Shown in pieces: positions 24,151 through 35,834 of a stretch of 64,000 nt of DNA. Source of the stretch: Silene conica (taxonomy: Eukaryota; Streptophyta; Magnoliopsida; Caryophyllales; Caryophyllaceae). The position numbers and the translations under genes are program-made. Location: positions 27,870,203 to 27,934,202 of the forward strand of contig CM055312.2 of the NCBI GenBank assembly GCA_029255685.2, in the 5' to 3' direction. Below the pieces are notes generated by a model. That model did no database searches. It was not told the origin of the DNA and saw only the letters and a program-made list of their open reading frames with translations. How positions within the stretch are numbered: position 1 is the first letter of the stretch; every line of letters starts with the position of its first letter.

Positions 24151-26390
24151 TATATTCATGGTCAGCTCGAGTGATTTTGGTCTTGTCTCGATCGAGTTCC
24201 CCTTGGGCTCGGGCAAGTTCTCCTCTTAATTCTTGTTATTCATTTTTTTTCTCCCAAAACTCGCAGGAATTAGTCTAAAGTCATCAAAAACCATGTTTTA
24301 TTGATCTATAAGTCATTGGTCTTGTCTACGCTTCATGCTTGGTCATTAGAACCGTCCATTTAGCTCCTAATTTCTCCTTGAATGTGATTTTTGGCCATTT
24401 TGCTTCATTCCTACAAAAGGCAAAGAATCTTATAAAATAGGAAATAGGAAGCTAAAGACGTTGAAATTACTCTAAAAATAAAAATAGCATGTGAAGCGAG
24501 GCTATTTATAGGGTTACAAGTGCCTAATTAGAACTGTATCACCATCCACAACACTAAAAGAAATTCGTCATAATATCAAATAAAATTGAACATTGGGCAG
24601 AGATTTGATGGAATGTAGGAGTTAATAAAATGCAAACAAAGTAACACAAATCAAGTGAGTTTGACTAATGGGGTTAGAGGAAAACTCTAAATCTGAGCTC
24701 CTTATGTCGTGCCTCGAGAACTGCGCTTGGAGATGGCCTTGAATTGGAGAGGTTTTACTTAGAGAGAGAATATGAGAAGTTCATAAAGTATTGAAATTGG
24801 AAGAAATTGACAAAAGAGATCATAAGGGGAATATCAAGAGTGGAGAAGGCAAATGGAATCACTATTCCTACAGGAAAAAAACTATTCCTAAGGGAATCAC
24901 TTATTCCTAAACTTCTATCTAGTGAACTTCTTCCATTTTAAACGTAAAGGATGCGCGTTACGTTTAACTTTTAGCATTAATTATCATTTTTTTCGGGCAA
25001 ATGAACATGAATTAAAAGCTACGGAGTCATAATTCGGTTACATCATTTTTCAAGTTTCATATAACTTGTAAATTTTTAGCTACCTATTTTTCAGCTAACT
25101 TTACCAAAATGAACCGAATCAATGAACTATCAAAAATGTAATGTGTCGGATTTTATTTACCATGTATTGAAAGCAAGTGGTTGGTTTACGACGACAATAA
25201 ATTGGCGGGAAGATTTAATGTCTACAGAATAGCAACCGAAGAGATCCTTTACCAGAAATGTGAATCAACGATTGAGAGCAGTTTGCTGATATAAAGTGGC
25301 CGGTAGTTTACGATCGGATGTATCTCATTCGTTAACGAAGACATTCGATCGCAAAATATCACCAACCATTAGCTACTACATGTGAACTAAATGATACCGA
25401 TAGATATCGGTTCGTAAATATTAATCGACCATGCTTTTATCGATAATCCCTCTTATAGTTTCAGTGATGACTGAATTACACAATTTAATGACTGTGTAGT
25501 CGGCTTCTAACTTTACGATTGAGCAGTTAACGGTCGGTAATTTTTTTTATTGGCCAAATTTACTGACCGTTTGAAATAGATGCCAACATTCGAACGTTCT
25601 TTCGTAAATAGGGTTTTACCGACCAATTTTATATATAACCCAATGATTTTTTTCGTATGGTAAGTGACTGTTCATATAGTTTACTAGGTAATTACAATTT
25701 ATGTGATGAACAAATTTTGCACATGATCACACAACAAAGGAATGCAATCAAACTTAAGTAGAAAAAAAGTATTTGTTTCTTCTTATTACCAATCTGCAAT
25801 ATGCCATGTAAACCCAATAACAATATATTTGTAGTTATTGTTGTAAGATTTGTAATAATATGAAATATTTTAATATTCTTTTTTTATCACGGTAAACTAC
25901 GCAACTGTTATAGTTTAAACAAGCTTATTGCACTTGATTAAATAAAAACCATGTAAAATGAAATTAGTCGAATTTTATGTATTTGATATTGGAAATAAGT
26001 AAATAAATTTACTTTTGACACTTAATTACTCTTCACGTGATAGACTGGTTTATTTGCACATGATTAGAAAACATAAAAAAGGTAACAAACTTAAAATGAA
26101 AAAAAAAAATCTTGTTATCACAATTTATCCATTTCAAAACCGTCATTTATAATTATGTCGAATTACCCTAATAAAGTATTGTAGGATTTGTAACATATGA
26201 ACGATTTAATTGATTTTGCAAAGAACATTCCTTTCTCATTACAGTAAGCATCTCTATGATTAGTAATGACACATATATTATTGGCATGATTATAGTTACC
26301 ATCAAAATGTAAACATGTGATTTGTATTCATCCTTTAAAATTCAAAGTAAACCAATTTATGTTTTATTACCAACTATTTACAATTCATAA
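24151..26390. other. Intergenic AT-rich sequence, no gene found
   Basis: No ORF with recognisable homology. Holds two more CTCGATCGAG-type motifs (24165-24200), a minus-strand TATAAATAG (24502-24510), and diverged relatives of the G-box unit (GCACATGATC near 25720, TTCACGTGAT at 26033-26041). Probably old repeat sequence of unknown type. Confidence 0.6.
24502..24510 (-). promoter_or_regulatory. Possible TATA box, minus strand
   Basis: TATAAATAG in GC-richer surroundings, like the one at 23213-23221. No gene is seen downstream; it may be an LTR remnant. Confidence 0.3.
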
Positions 26391-26580
26391 GATGCACTAA
26401 TTTAGCACGTGATCGTATACCATACTATTTACTATTTGCGTGATGCACTAATTTAGCACGTGATCGTATACCATACTATTTACTATTTGTGTGATACACT
26501 AATTTAGCACGTGATCATATACATTACTATTCACGATTAATATGATGGACTATTTTAGCACGTGATCGTATAACATAGGA
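26391..26580 (+). promoter_or_regulatory. 51-bp tandem repeat with four G-boxes, upstream of the F-box gene
   Basis: Three 51-bp units (26391, 26442, 26493) and a partial fourth. Each holds TTTAGCACGTGATC, giving CACGTG at 26406, 26457, 26508 and 26559. CACGTG is the core bound by plant bZIP and bHLH factors. It lies 300-470 bp before the F-box ATG, so it could act as a regulatory cluster, or be an incidental satellite. Confidence 0.7.
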
Positions 26581-26764
26581 ATGGCATCAAACTTAAGAAG
26601 AAAGAAGTCTCTATTTTCTTTTGTATCCATCCTAAAATGGTGATCTAAAATGAATCACCCATTTAAATTTGTAATTTTAGACTATTTATGTTCAACCTAA
26701 CCTTATAACTTGATATACTACCTATTACAAACATTTTTAAAGGTCAATCAACTTGCACCCATCC

Positions 26765-26772
26765 TTATAAAT
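26765..26772 (+). promoter_or_regulatory. Candidate TATA box of the F-box gene
   Basis: TTATAAAT about 90 bp before the ATG, followed by C-rich sequence (ACACATACTCCACACAC) of the kind common around plant transcription starts. Position only; not proven. Confidence 0.35.
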
Positions 26773-26860
26773 TACCGGAACATGTTACACATACTCCACA
26801 CACAAATTCCTCATTTCTCCTCATTTATATTCCCTTAGGAGCATAAATTTTGCTACATAC

Positions 26861-28033
26861 ATGGGGAAGAAAAAGAAAAATAAATTGTATAATAAGCCTA
26901 CACTTCCACAAGAAATATGGGGTGAAATACTTGCGAGATTACCAATAAAACCTATCCTAAGATTTCGATGTGTCTCTAGATTGTGGTGTTCTCTCATTGA
27001 TGATCCGCAATTCACCTCAATGCATCTTAAAACCCACAAAAATAGACAAGAGTCTCGTTTGTTGGTCTTAGAACAACATGTGACATGTACAACTAAACAA
27101 GTTTGTACGATTCGTCGTGCCGACACATTTAGGCAAATGTCTAAGCATAAATTTAGTGTTGGTTATTATACCGACTATGAAGCCACCGGTTACATCAACG
27201 GCGTGCTTTGCCTAAAAAAATACATGAAAGACTACAAGGAACTCGCCAAAATATTTCTATGGAATCCTTCGCTGAAAAAGGCTTTTGATGTCCGTCTTCC
27301 CCAACTCGCGGAATCAGTAGGAAATTTCGATATTGACTGTGCTTTTGGTTTTGACCCAATACAAAAAGAGTATAAGATAGTAGCAAGTCTCCATGGCCAA
27401 GATGAAGTTGATTTCCCTAAACGTGTTGAAATATACACCTTTAGTGATAATTATTGGGAAAATGTTAGTTTGAAAAAAGGACCATGTTGTTGGGATAAAG
27501 AGGCTCCAAAAGCCTACTTAGATGGGGTTATTTATTGGATGGGTATTGATCCTAAGAAAACAACTAAAAAGGGTAAATTTTCTCACATAGTGTCCTTTCA
27601 TGTTAGTAGTGAAGTGTTTAATTACATTGAGTTACCCGATTGTGATATTATTGATACTCCATCACATGAAAGATTTCCTGCTATCTTAGGCCAAACTATT
27701 TCATTGGTAGACATCTTTCGTGACTATACCAACATTTGGGTTATGAGTGACTTATCTTGGACCAAACAATATACATTTAACTTGTCATTATATGAAAATT
27801 GTTTTTATTTAAGGAGTGATGGTAACTTGTTCTTTGGTGGAGAGAAAGGTGGTGCATTCTCTTACAATATTAAAAATCGGGAAAAAACATTGCTAGCTAA
27901 GAGTTATATGAAACCTCCTATCTTCACTAGTGATTATGTGGAGAGCCTTGAGTTGAGGGTAGATGGTTATGAAGATAAGGTTGTGTTCAGTTTTCCTCTT
28001 GAAGAACCAAATGTTATTTACTTCGAGCGTTGA
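26861..28033 (+). CDS. F-box protein with F-box-associated (FBA) region
   Basis: Intact intronless ORF of 390 residues, the only convincing host gene here. A Lys-rich start (MGKKKKNK) precedes the F-box at about residues 14-51 (LPQEIWGEILARLPIKPILR, then VSRLWCSLIDDPQF). The F-box would bind SKP1 in an SCF ubiquitin ligase. The rest matches the FBA pattern: NGVLCL (113-118), IFLWNPSLKK (131-140), FGFDPIQKEYKIVAS (162-176), and AYLDGVIYWMG further on. This region usually binds the substrate; the target is unknown. The ATG has G at +4 and is the first in frame. Plant F-box/FBA genes are a large, fast-changing family, so orthology cannot be set. Confidence 0.92.
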   Translation: MGKKKKNKLYNKPTLPQEIWGEILARLPIKPILRFRCVSRLWCSLIDDPQFTSMHLKTHKNRQESRLLVLEQHVTCTTKQVCTIRRADTFRQMSKHKFSVGYYTDYEATGYINGVLCLKKYMKDYKELAKIFLWNPSLKKAFDVRLPQLAESVGNFDIDCAFGFDPIQKEYKIVASLHGQDEVDFPKRVEIYTFSDNYWENVSLKKGPCCWDKEAPKAYLDGVIYWMGIDPKKTTKKGKFSHIVSFHVSSEVFNYIELPDCDIIDTPSHERFPAILGQTISLVDIFRDYTNIWVMSDLSWTKQYTFNLSLYENCFYLRSDGNLFFGGEKGGAFSYNIKNREKTLLAKSYMKPPIFTSDYVESLELRVDGYEDKVVFSFPLEEPNVIYFER

Positions 28034-28222
28034 TGATGCATCTCCTGAGGATTATTTTTGTGTTGAGTCGCCATACATTGTCACATTGCTCTATCTCTTA
28101 ATATTCTCTTTGTCTAAGCTATTTGAGTCAGAATAAGGAGCACAAGTCTTTGTCTTGTCAAGGCCAGTTTACCTTGAGTATGTCAAATTCTAATTTAATT
28201 GTTCTGCTTTGCATCGCATGTA

Positions 28223-28312
28223 CTCCCTCCGTTCCAGTCATATGTTTACACTTCTTTTATTTCCTCCTCACAAAATAAAAGAAGTGTAAACATCCCATTA
28301 GGACAGAGATAG
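28223..28312. mobile_element. Stowaway-like MITE downstream of the F-box gene
   Basis: 90 bp between TA dinucleotides (28221-28222, 28313-28314). It starts CTCCCTCCGTTCC, ends GGACAGAGATAG, and has internal arms TGTTTACACTTCTTTTAT and AATAAAAGAAGTGTAAACAT that fold into a hairpin. Confidence 0.85.
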
Positions 28313-28993
28313 TATTTTATTACGTTATTCCATATGGGTCGATGTTTTTCATTGAGTTTGAAATGTACTTTTCACTATATCATATAATAAATGTACTTTC
28401 CTTTTTTCATTATCACTGACGCAGTATGTGTACGGTAGATTTAAAAAGTTAAACGAGCTTTATCACGTCTCAAAGTTTTTACAAAGTAGAAAGGGTGATA
28501 TCTATGCGATATAATTACCACTGGTACACAAAACAATTGCGGATGTTGGATTTTAATACCAGGGGTACCAACTTTTTTCCAAGAAATTATATTTCATTTT
28601 AAAAAATTTAATTATTCTTTTTAAACAATGTTTCATAGTTCTAGGGAAATTAAAAACTAATTGGCTCTTAACAAATTTTTACAATACTAAATAAAGTTTT
28701 ACTTTGATTGCTTTATGTTTAAATAAATGAATATATTAACGATTAATATTTCATATATCATATATAATGTTTTCTAGTATCTATTCAAACAATAAACTTA
28801 AGGGTCTCATTAGTTGAAATATTGATATTGTAGCACCTCGTGTTTTCCGTTATATAAGGTAATTATTAGACAATTGCATAAAAATAATATTTTAACCAAT
28901 CGCTTGCTACTCTATATCCTCCACGTTAGTAACTTAGCTTTTTAGAGGTTGAGGTGTTTGTATTACAATTATTTATTCCTTAATTACTAAAGT
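28313..28993. other. AT-rich intergenic stretch, nothing recognised
   Basis: Low-complexity AT-rich sequence with no ORF or repeat structure that I can support. Confidence 0.6.
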
Positions 28994-29954
28994 TGTAACA
29001 TCCCGTATTTTCATAAACCGTATTTTAAATAAATTAAAATAGTTTTCGGAAATTTAATATATTTTATTTAAATTCGTAAACTTAGATTTGAAATATATCG
29101 TGTGATTTCCATTTTGAGATTTTATAATCTTAAGATGTAAATATTCTCTTTACTAAGAATCCTGAACATCTAATTAAAAACTCGTCTCATAAAGTGACAA
29201 TAAAAGAAATGTGAAGGAAGGTTCCCCTCATTTCCTCACAACTCTCCTTCTTTATTCCCCAAGCTAGAGAAATAAGAAATCAGACTTCCTCCATTATTAA
29301 CATTTTCATCTTCACAAAAATCCTTATTCCGAACTCATTTCAACTCCGTTTAAGGTAAGGTTTTCTCCTACACATTCCGTGTCTCATTCTCGTCACATCT
29401 ATCTCTTTTAATTCGGAAATCACGCAACTCCATTTCCGGGCTGTTTTGTGATAATTTAAAAAATCGTAAGGTTAATCCATTTTTGTTTTGTTATAAGGTG
29501 TTTATTTGGAGGACTTGGATAAGGACTCATATGTGACTGAAGAATCGAGTGGTGAAGACGCTTAATGAGATGACCTTGATGATGAAACTCGACTTTTTTC
29601 ATAAAACATCAATCTATTTGATTTATTTGTGTTTAATAGGAAATTTGTTGTATTGATTGTTGTTAGGAACTCATTATATGCTTACAATCTGATTTTGTTG
29701 AAGTTTATATGATCTATTTCACATGAAAATGCTACTTGGTAGTATGAACTTATATTCTAGGTTTTATGTGATGAATTACGGAAATGGGATATGGAATTCC
29801 TGATTGTGATGATGTAGATTAGTTCACATGGGATATAAGTGGTTAATATGTTCTGAGTAATGTAAATTTCATGTGGGAATTGTTAGTAGAAACCATCTCA
29901 TGAGTTTGAAAGAAATTGGATTGTCGAAAGGTTGATTTCGGCGTATTAGAGGCT

Positions 29955-30260
29955 CCCAGCCGGTCAGCCAACCGGCGGGCCGACCGACCGGCTGAGAGTT
30001 CCACATGAGCATTTTGGGATTTAGCTGAGTAAGAGTCTCCAGCCAGTAGGCCGGCATCCGGTCAACCGGCTGAGAGCCCTCTTAATTGCTTCTTTTGATT
30101 TCGAAAAGTGAGACAATAGGACTCTCAGTCGGGTTGCCGGCAGCCGGTCCACCGGCTGAGAGCCCCTCCTTCTGAAAATATATGAGTCTAGGGAAGTGGC
30201 CAAGGGCCCTCAGCTGGCCCACCGTCCATCGGTGGCCCGACCGGCTGAGAGTCCCTGTTC
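29955..30260. repeat. Palindromic motif array iii, CCGGCTGAGAG hairpin units
   Basis: Four units of about 50 bp, spaced about 75-80 bp. Each has CAGCCGG or CAGTCGG-type sequence on the left, a CCGGC core and ACCGGCTGAGAG on the right, so each can fold on itself. Same theme as array iv at 43590-44025. Confidence 0.88.
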
Positions 30261-30384
30261 ACTTGAAAGTGGTTATAACTTTGGGTTTACATGTCGGATT
30301 TGATGGATTATTTCTCCGTGTGATTTCTATGCGTGAATATGTTATTATATGGCATAGGGAAAAGCCTCCTTTGGGAGATTCGTG

Positions 30385-30570
30385 TGTTAAACCCCTTCGT
30401 GGTTGGTTCATTGTGTTTAGCTTCGTGGTAGAACCCCTTCGTGGTTGGTTCTCTTCTAATCAGATGCGTGGTTGAACCCCTTCGTGGTTGGTTCGTTTCT
30501 AATTAGCTCCGTGTTGAACCCCTTCGTGGTTGGTTCCTTGCTCTGTGGTCGAACCCCTTCGTGGGTGGTT
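30385..30570. repeat. Five hairpin-like units GAACCCCTTCGTGGTTGGTTC
   Basis: Five copies spaced 40-50 bp. The ends GAACC and GGTTC are inverted, and an inner CC-TTCG-TGG gives a stable-looking loop. Spacers differ, so the units are conserved more than the array as a whole. Confidence 0.88.
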
Positions 30571-30604
30571 CGCGTACGGCTGTATTAATGTTTGTTGTGT
30601 CTAT

Positions 30605-30760
30605 TCATGCCTGAGTCGGGGTTCATGATTAGATATTACTGAATGATTTTTATTTAGCTTGCCTGATCGGGGTATCATGCTAGATACTGTTGAATGATTC
30701 GTGTTTAGCTTGCCTGAGTTGGGGTACAGTGCTAGATACTGATGAATATATGATTTAGAT
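30605..30760 (+). repeat. Three direct repeats of about 60 bp
   Basis: Units begin GCCTGAGTCGGGGT or variants and contain GCTAGATACTG. They follow the hairpin array within the same LTR. Confidence 0.8.
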
Positions 30761-31381
30761 AGGCCTGTGTTGTGGATTTTGATCTATTTACCAAGAGTTA
30801 AGTATATTGAGTTGAGGATGGATGAATGTGTGTTTCTCATTATTATATTCATGTTGGAGCATGTTGATTTGATTATCTGCTTATGTGTTTATTGACAATA
30901 AGTGGCTGAGAGAACCTCTAGTCACTTCCCACTGACTGTGGCGTACATGTTTTCATGTATGTAGGTTGGTGCTGATATGTACAGGGGGATCCGTTGAGGC
31001 TAGCGAGCGATGATCCTTCATCGATTTGACATTACCTATCGTATAGCTCGACTTAGCTTTTTGACATACAATTTTGGTGCCTGTAGGGATATGCTATCCC
31101 GGGCTGTTGCTTTGTAATTAAAGTTTATACTTATTACTTATCTAAGTTTTATTTCTTCTGCATTTCAGTTATCGTATCACACCTCGCATGTTAGTTTAAT
31201 TATGTTAAATGTTTTAATTCCGCGCAAATTGCATGCTTATTGTATGTTTTACTTTCCGTTTCCACGAGAGGTTTTACAAAAGCAACAACCACAAGAGTAT
31301 GTTGGTTACTTCTAAGTTATAATTGCCTATGTGTCAACACCGCAATACTTCTTATAAAATAAGCACAAATTTGTAAATTAA

Positions 31382-31749
31382 AGAGTCAATTAACAATTAA
31401 TCCCTTTTACATACCAGTTATCTAAAATAACTCTATTTTATAAAAGAAATTTCTAAAACTACTCCCTAAAAATGCACTTTTATCAAAAATTGATTCAAAA
31501 CTCCAAATAAGACGACGTATTTCGTCCGTTTGTAAGCTTATTATCCATTGTTATACCTTTGAAAGTATAAATTGGCTAAGTCACAACGTAATAAGTTCAT
31601 AAAACAGACAGAATGAGCAACTTAAGTTAGAGTTTGAAGCAGTTTTTGATAAAAGTACATTTTAAGGGAGTAATTCTAGAAAAAAAATTATAAAAGCGAG
31701 TTATTTTAGAAAACTGGTATGTAAAAGGGAAAATTTTTTAATTGGCTCT
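31382..31749. mobile_element. MITE with long inverted repeats and 7-8 bp target duplication
   Basis: About 368 bp. The outer 110 bases at each end are inverted copies, for example TCCCTTTTACATACCAGTT at 31401 and AACTGGTATGTAAAAGGGA at 31712. Flanks read AAATTAA on both sides (31375-31381 and 31750-31756), extendable to AAATTAAA. An 8-bp duplication would fit a hAT-derived MITE, but the AT-rich site makes the exact length ambiguous. Confidence 0.8.
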
Positions 31750-31756
31750 AAATTAA

Positions 31757-32146
31757 ACTGCCCATTACCCAAAGCAACTACCCATAACGCAAAAAAAAAC
31801 AAATCAAAATTAATTGACATATAACTAACAAGATCTCGGATAATGTTTAAATGGAGAATAATCAGAATATTGTAGCACTCCGACCCAAACATAGGACCAG
31901 AAATGTTAGCGAGGGTAGCTTGTCAGCCTATGTACTAGTCCCAATGACCAACACGAGTTCTTTCTAACGTATTTTATCCTCACTCATGCGTATCGCGGGA
32001 ACTTTCCCAAGAGCTCACTCATCCTAAATGTTGAGTCCCCCGCAGTGGGCTTATAGAATTACGTGCATGAGATCGGTCCATAAGCAACTGATGTTACATC
32101 CTAAAATAAATTAGTGATAGGAGGAGTAGCCCACTTACTTATAAAC
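31757..32146. other. Unassigned repeat-like sequence
   Basis: About 390 bp between the MITE and element D. TGTAGCACTCCGACC near 31872 and the following GC-richer text look like an LTR or leader fragment, but I cannot assign it. Confidence 0.35.
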
Positions 32147-32212
32147 TGTAGGAAATATCGGTATATTTTGACATAATTATTAGGATTATAACGAAACTTT
32201 ATAACATGATAA

Positions 32213-33280
32213 CTAGTTCTGTCCCCCGTGAAAATCACGGGCTTGTTATGGACATCATTTTTCTTTTTTTATTAAAAGTAATGTCCTGCGAGATAGGAGA
32301 AAGGATGCCTTTTGAGCTCAGGGACAAAAACGCATGAACACCAAAAGGCGAAAGCGGGCAATATTGTAATATCAAAGGGACAAATGAGGTTTTTTAAAAA
32401 TGAAAAAAATATAAAAGTTGTTACTATCTCTAATTTGCAGGTCACCCTTAAGAGAATACTACGCACTACGTAATGAGCTACGTAATATCAAAGGGACACT
32501 TGATGGTTTGGACTCGTTTCTTCGCACAATTGTTTCTCTTTCAAGCCCATCTACTCGCCTACTCCTACATGTTTCATACAGAGTTTTTCATTTGCAAGCT
32601 CTATTCCATATTTCGCTATATTTTTTCCTTATTGCTACCTCATGGAAAGGAAAAAAAAAATATTATTTTGTACAACAACTACCAAATGAACTTTGGAGAA
32701 AATAAAAAACTCAACAATGAAATATTCATATTATAACAAAAATATATCAAAAGTTTCAAGAAAGGATTAGTTTGCGATAAGGATGAACATTTTAATTTAC
32801 AAAAGGAAAAGTGTCGAATTATTATCATATGTCAAAAAGGTGCAACGTGGCATGTAGTATCCCTTAACATGTTTTTCTTTTTTTATAATATTGTATAGAT
32901 AGATAGATTTCTTATATATAGTTGACATGTGATAATATTTTTTCTATTTATGTTACCTTTTAGGATCTTAATTGATTTATTAACATAATCTATTACAAAA
33001 TTAATCAACTAAAATGTCAATTTTAATTAAAAAATATGAAAGTTGGATTAAAATTTGTAAAGATTAGATCATTAACTAATGAAATATCTATTATGCACAA
33101 TTAATTTAAGAATAATGATAATATAATAACATTTATTGTAGTAAATTTTAGTAAAGTCTATGTATAGGTGGAAGGGTAGTTTAGTAATTGGTTGTGAGGT
33201 GAGGTGGCATCATAACATGCTAGAAAATTGAAATACTTGACAATAAGACACTCAACATGCCTTTTAATATTATATATAGA
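32213..33280 (-). mobile_element. Non-autonomous Helitron, 1068 bp
   Basis: On the minus strand it starts TCTATATATAATATTAAAAG and ends in CTAG. Before CTAG is a perfect hairpin CCCGTGA-TTT-TCACGGG and then GGACAGAA, the canonical Helitron 3' end. It lies between A and T with no target duplication; the sister LTR shows the empty site (near 41820). No helicase is encoded. A 95-codon plus-strand ORF at 32418-32705 matches nothing I know. Confidence 0.9.
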
Positions 33281-33608
33281 TATTGTCTCATATACAATAT
33301 GTATATAAATCACATGAATATGACTTAACCTTTGGTCCTTGATTGTTGAGGCCTAAGAACAAATATCAAATTCGATATTCTCCTATTGGTTGCACCCAAA
33401 ATATGTAGAGATTATGCCAAATACTTGTTGCTAGATCAAGGATTTATATATTACTTATAATATATAAATTAGTATGTAATAATAATAAGAAAAATTCTGA
33501 AATTTTCTTTTCTTTCTCCTTGAATAACCCACGAGCAAGAAGCAAACAAAATGATAAAATTTATTTTTAATTTTTGTTAACTCCCAAAATGATGGCTATC
33601 TTAATATA

Positions 33609-33617
33609 AATATATAT

Positions 33618-33692
<75 letters not shown>

Positions 33693-33728
33693 TATATATA
33701 CATATATATACATACATATATATATATA
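33609..33728. repeat. (TA)n/(CATA) microsatellite left of the Micron-like element
   Basis: TA repeats with CATACATA interruptions. ORFs made of Tyr-Ile repeats in this tract are artefacts. Confidence 0.95.
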
Positions 33729-34470
<742 letters not shown>

Positions 34471-35061
34471 TTAAATAAATAATAATAAATATTAATTAGT
34501 AAATACAACTAATTGTATAACTAACAAAACCGTTTTTGTTTTATTTATTATTATAAAATAATATAATACAATATATATATAAATATTTTAGGAGAATATA
34601 ATTAATTATCGTATAATTAACAAATTTAAATATCATATATTTAAATTTTACGTCACTTGTACATATCATATATTTATGACTTATATTTCAAATATAACAT
34701 TCTATATTTAAATTATGAATTAACATTTAATTCACATCTCCTAATATTATTTAATATTATTAAATAATCGCATCATTATTACATTGACTAACCTTTTAGT
34801 CGACTAACTTTTTAGTCATTTAGGGCATTAATATAATTATATTCTCATATAATCATATCTCTCCAACACATCCTCTAGGTGTGACCTTAGGGACCAGTTG
34901 ATCACCGCCATGTTTATGACAATAACGTCAAACTTCTAGCAAGCCAACCGTTATCGATAAACGTTAATCAACTGATTATAATACTAAGTATACCATGTGA
35001 ACCTGTAAGAGATTTATATTGTTATCACACTAACTGTGGAGGACACGTACTGGCTCCAACA

Positions 35062-35076
35062 ATCTCCCACTTGTCC
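35062..35076 (-). other. Polypurine tract of D
   Basis: GGACAAGTGGGAGAT on the minus strand directly before the LTR start. B, C and E have the same tract. Confidence 0.85.
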
Positions 35077-35834
35077 TTACAAGTGTATGTGCGATAACCG
35101 ATTCTCATATCCATAAATGTCTCCCACTCAATGTAAAACAATTTGCAAAGTCCTTACCCCATAAAGGTCGTATCTTACAAGTGATCAGTATCAAAAGGTG
35201 GTTTTCTCGACTAGAGAGCTTAACTGATAAACGAATCAACATTCGAGCATGGCCATACATTTCAGTTACATCTCCTTGAGTGGCCCTGAGAAGTAATAAA
35301 ACTTTGATAAAAGCTGAATATTTTCCTCAACTCGAATCCTACAGATAGAAGCGCAATATGAAATGACCCAGTAAAAATCTACTTAGCCGCCTGTTACGAT
35401 CGACCATGAGAAAGAAACCAAAGTCACCCAAAAACTGCCTTTAATCTCAAGAAGCAGTCGATAATCAAAAGAATCGATTCTAGGAACACTATGGACGTCC
35501 AATCCACGACCCGGCACCGAATGTTGTTAAACATTTAGGACTCCATTAAGTGGTCACGGTGTCCTACGAGATATCAATATAACTCGTATATAGATCAATC
35601 AACCTTTTGGCTTATGGTTCGTTGAACCCACCATCAATCGACTTCACCATATAATTGTCAGAGTTATCAGCTTATGTTGGCGATTACGGACAAAGCATAT
35701 ATAATGTAATTCAATTGACTTTGTGGAGTTCAAAGTTGTCGTACAAACCACATGAAAAACAAAATATTAAATAGTTCGATGATATTATAAATAGTATATG
35801 AAATGATACATTTATCCAATCCATATATGTGTAT
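35077..35834 (-). other. D 3' UTR
   Basis: About 750 bp of non-coding sequence, colinear with 56964-57737 in E. A block on the minus strand with GGGCCACTCAAGGAG is shared with E, B and C. Confidence 0.75.

Larger units (their letters stand above)
28994..31278 (+). repeat. Solo LTR of a Ty3-type element
   Basis: 2285 bp from TGTAACATCCCG to GGTTTTACA, with no PBS after it and no purine tract before it. Flanks are AAAGT (28989-28993) and AAAGC (31279-31283), a near-perfect 5-bp target duplication. A single LTR with target duplication indicates LTR-LTR recombination that removed the interior. It contains three repeat arrays (29955-30260, 30385-30570, 30605-30760). ORFs inside it are not genes. 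Confidence 0.72.

Noticed and set aside
32418..32736. ORFs inside the Helitron as a captured gene
   Set aside because: No similarity I recognise; two overlapping frames of similar length suggest chance.
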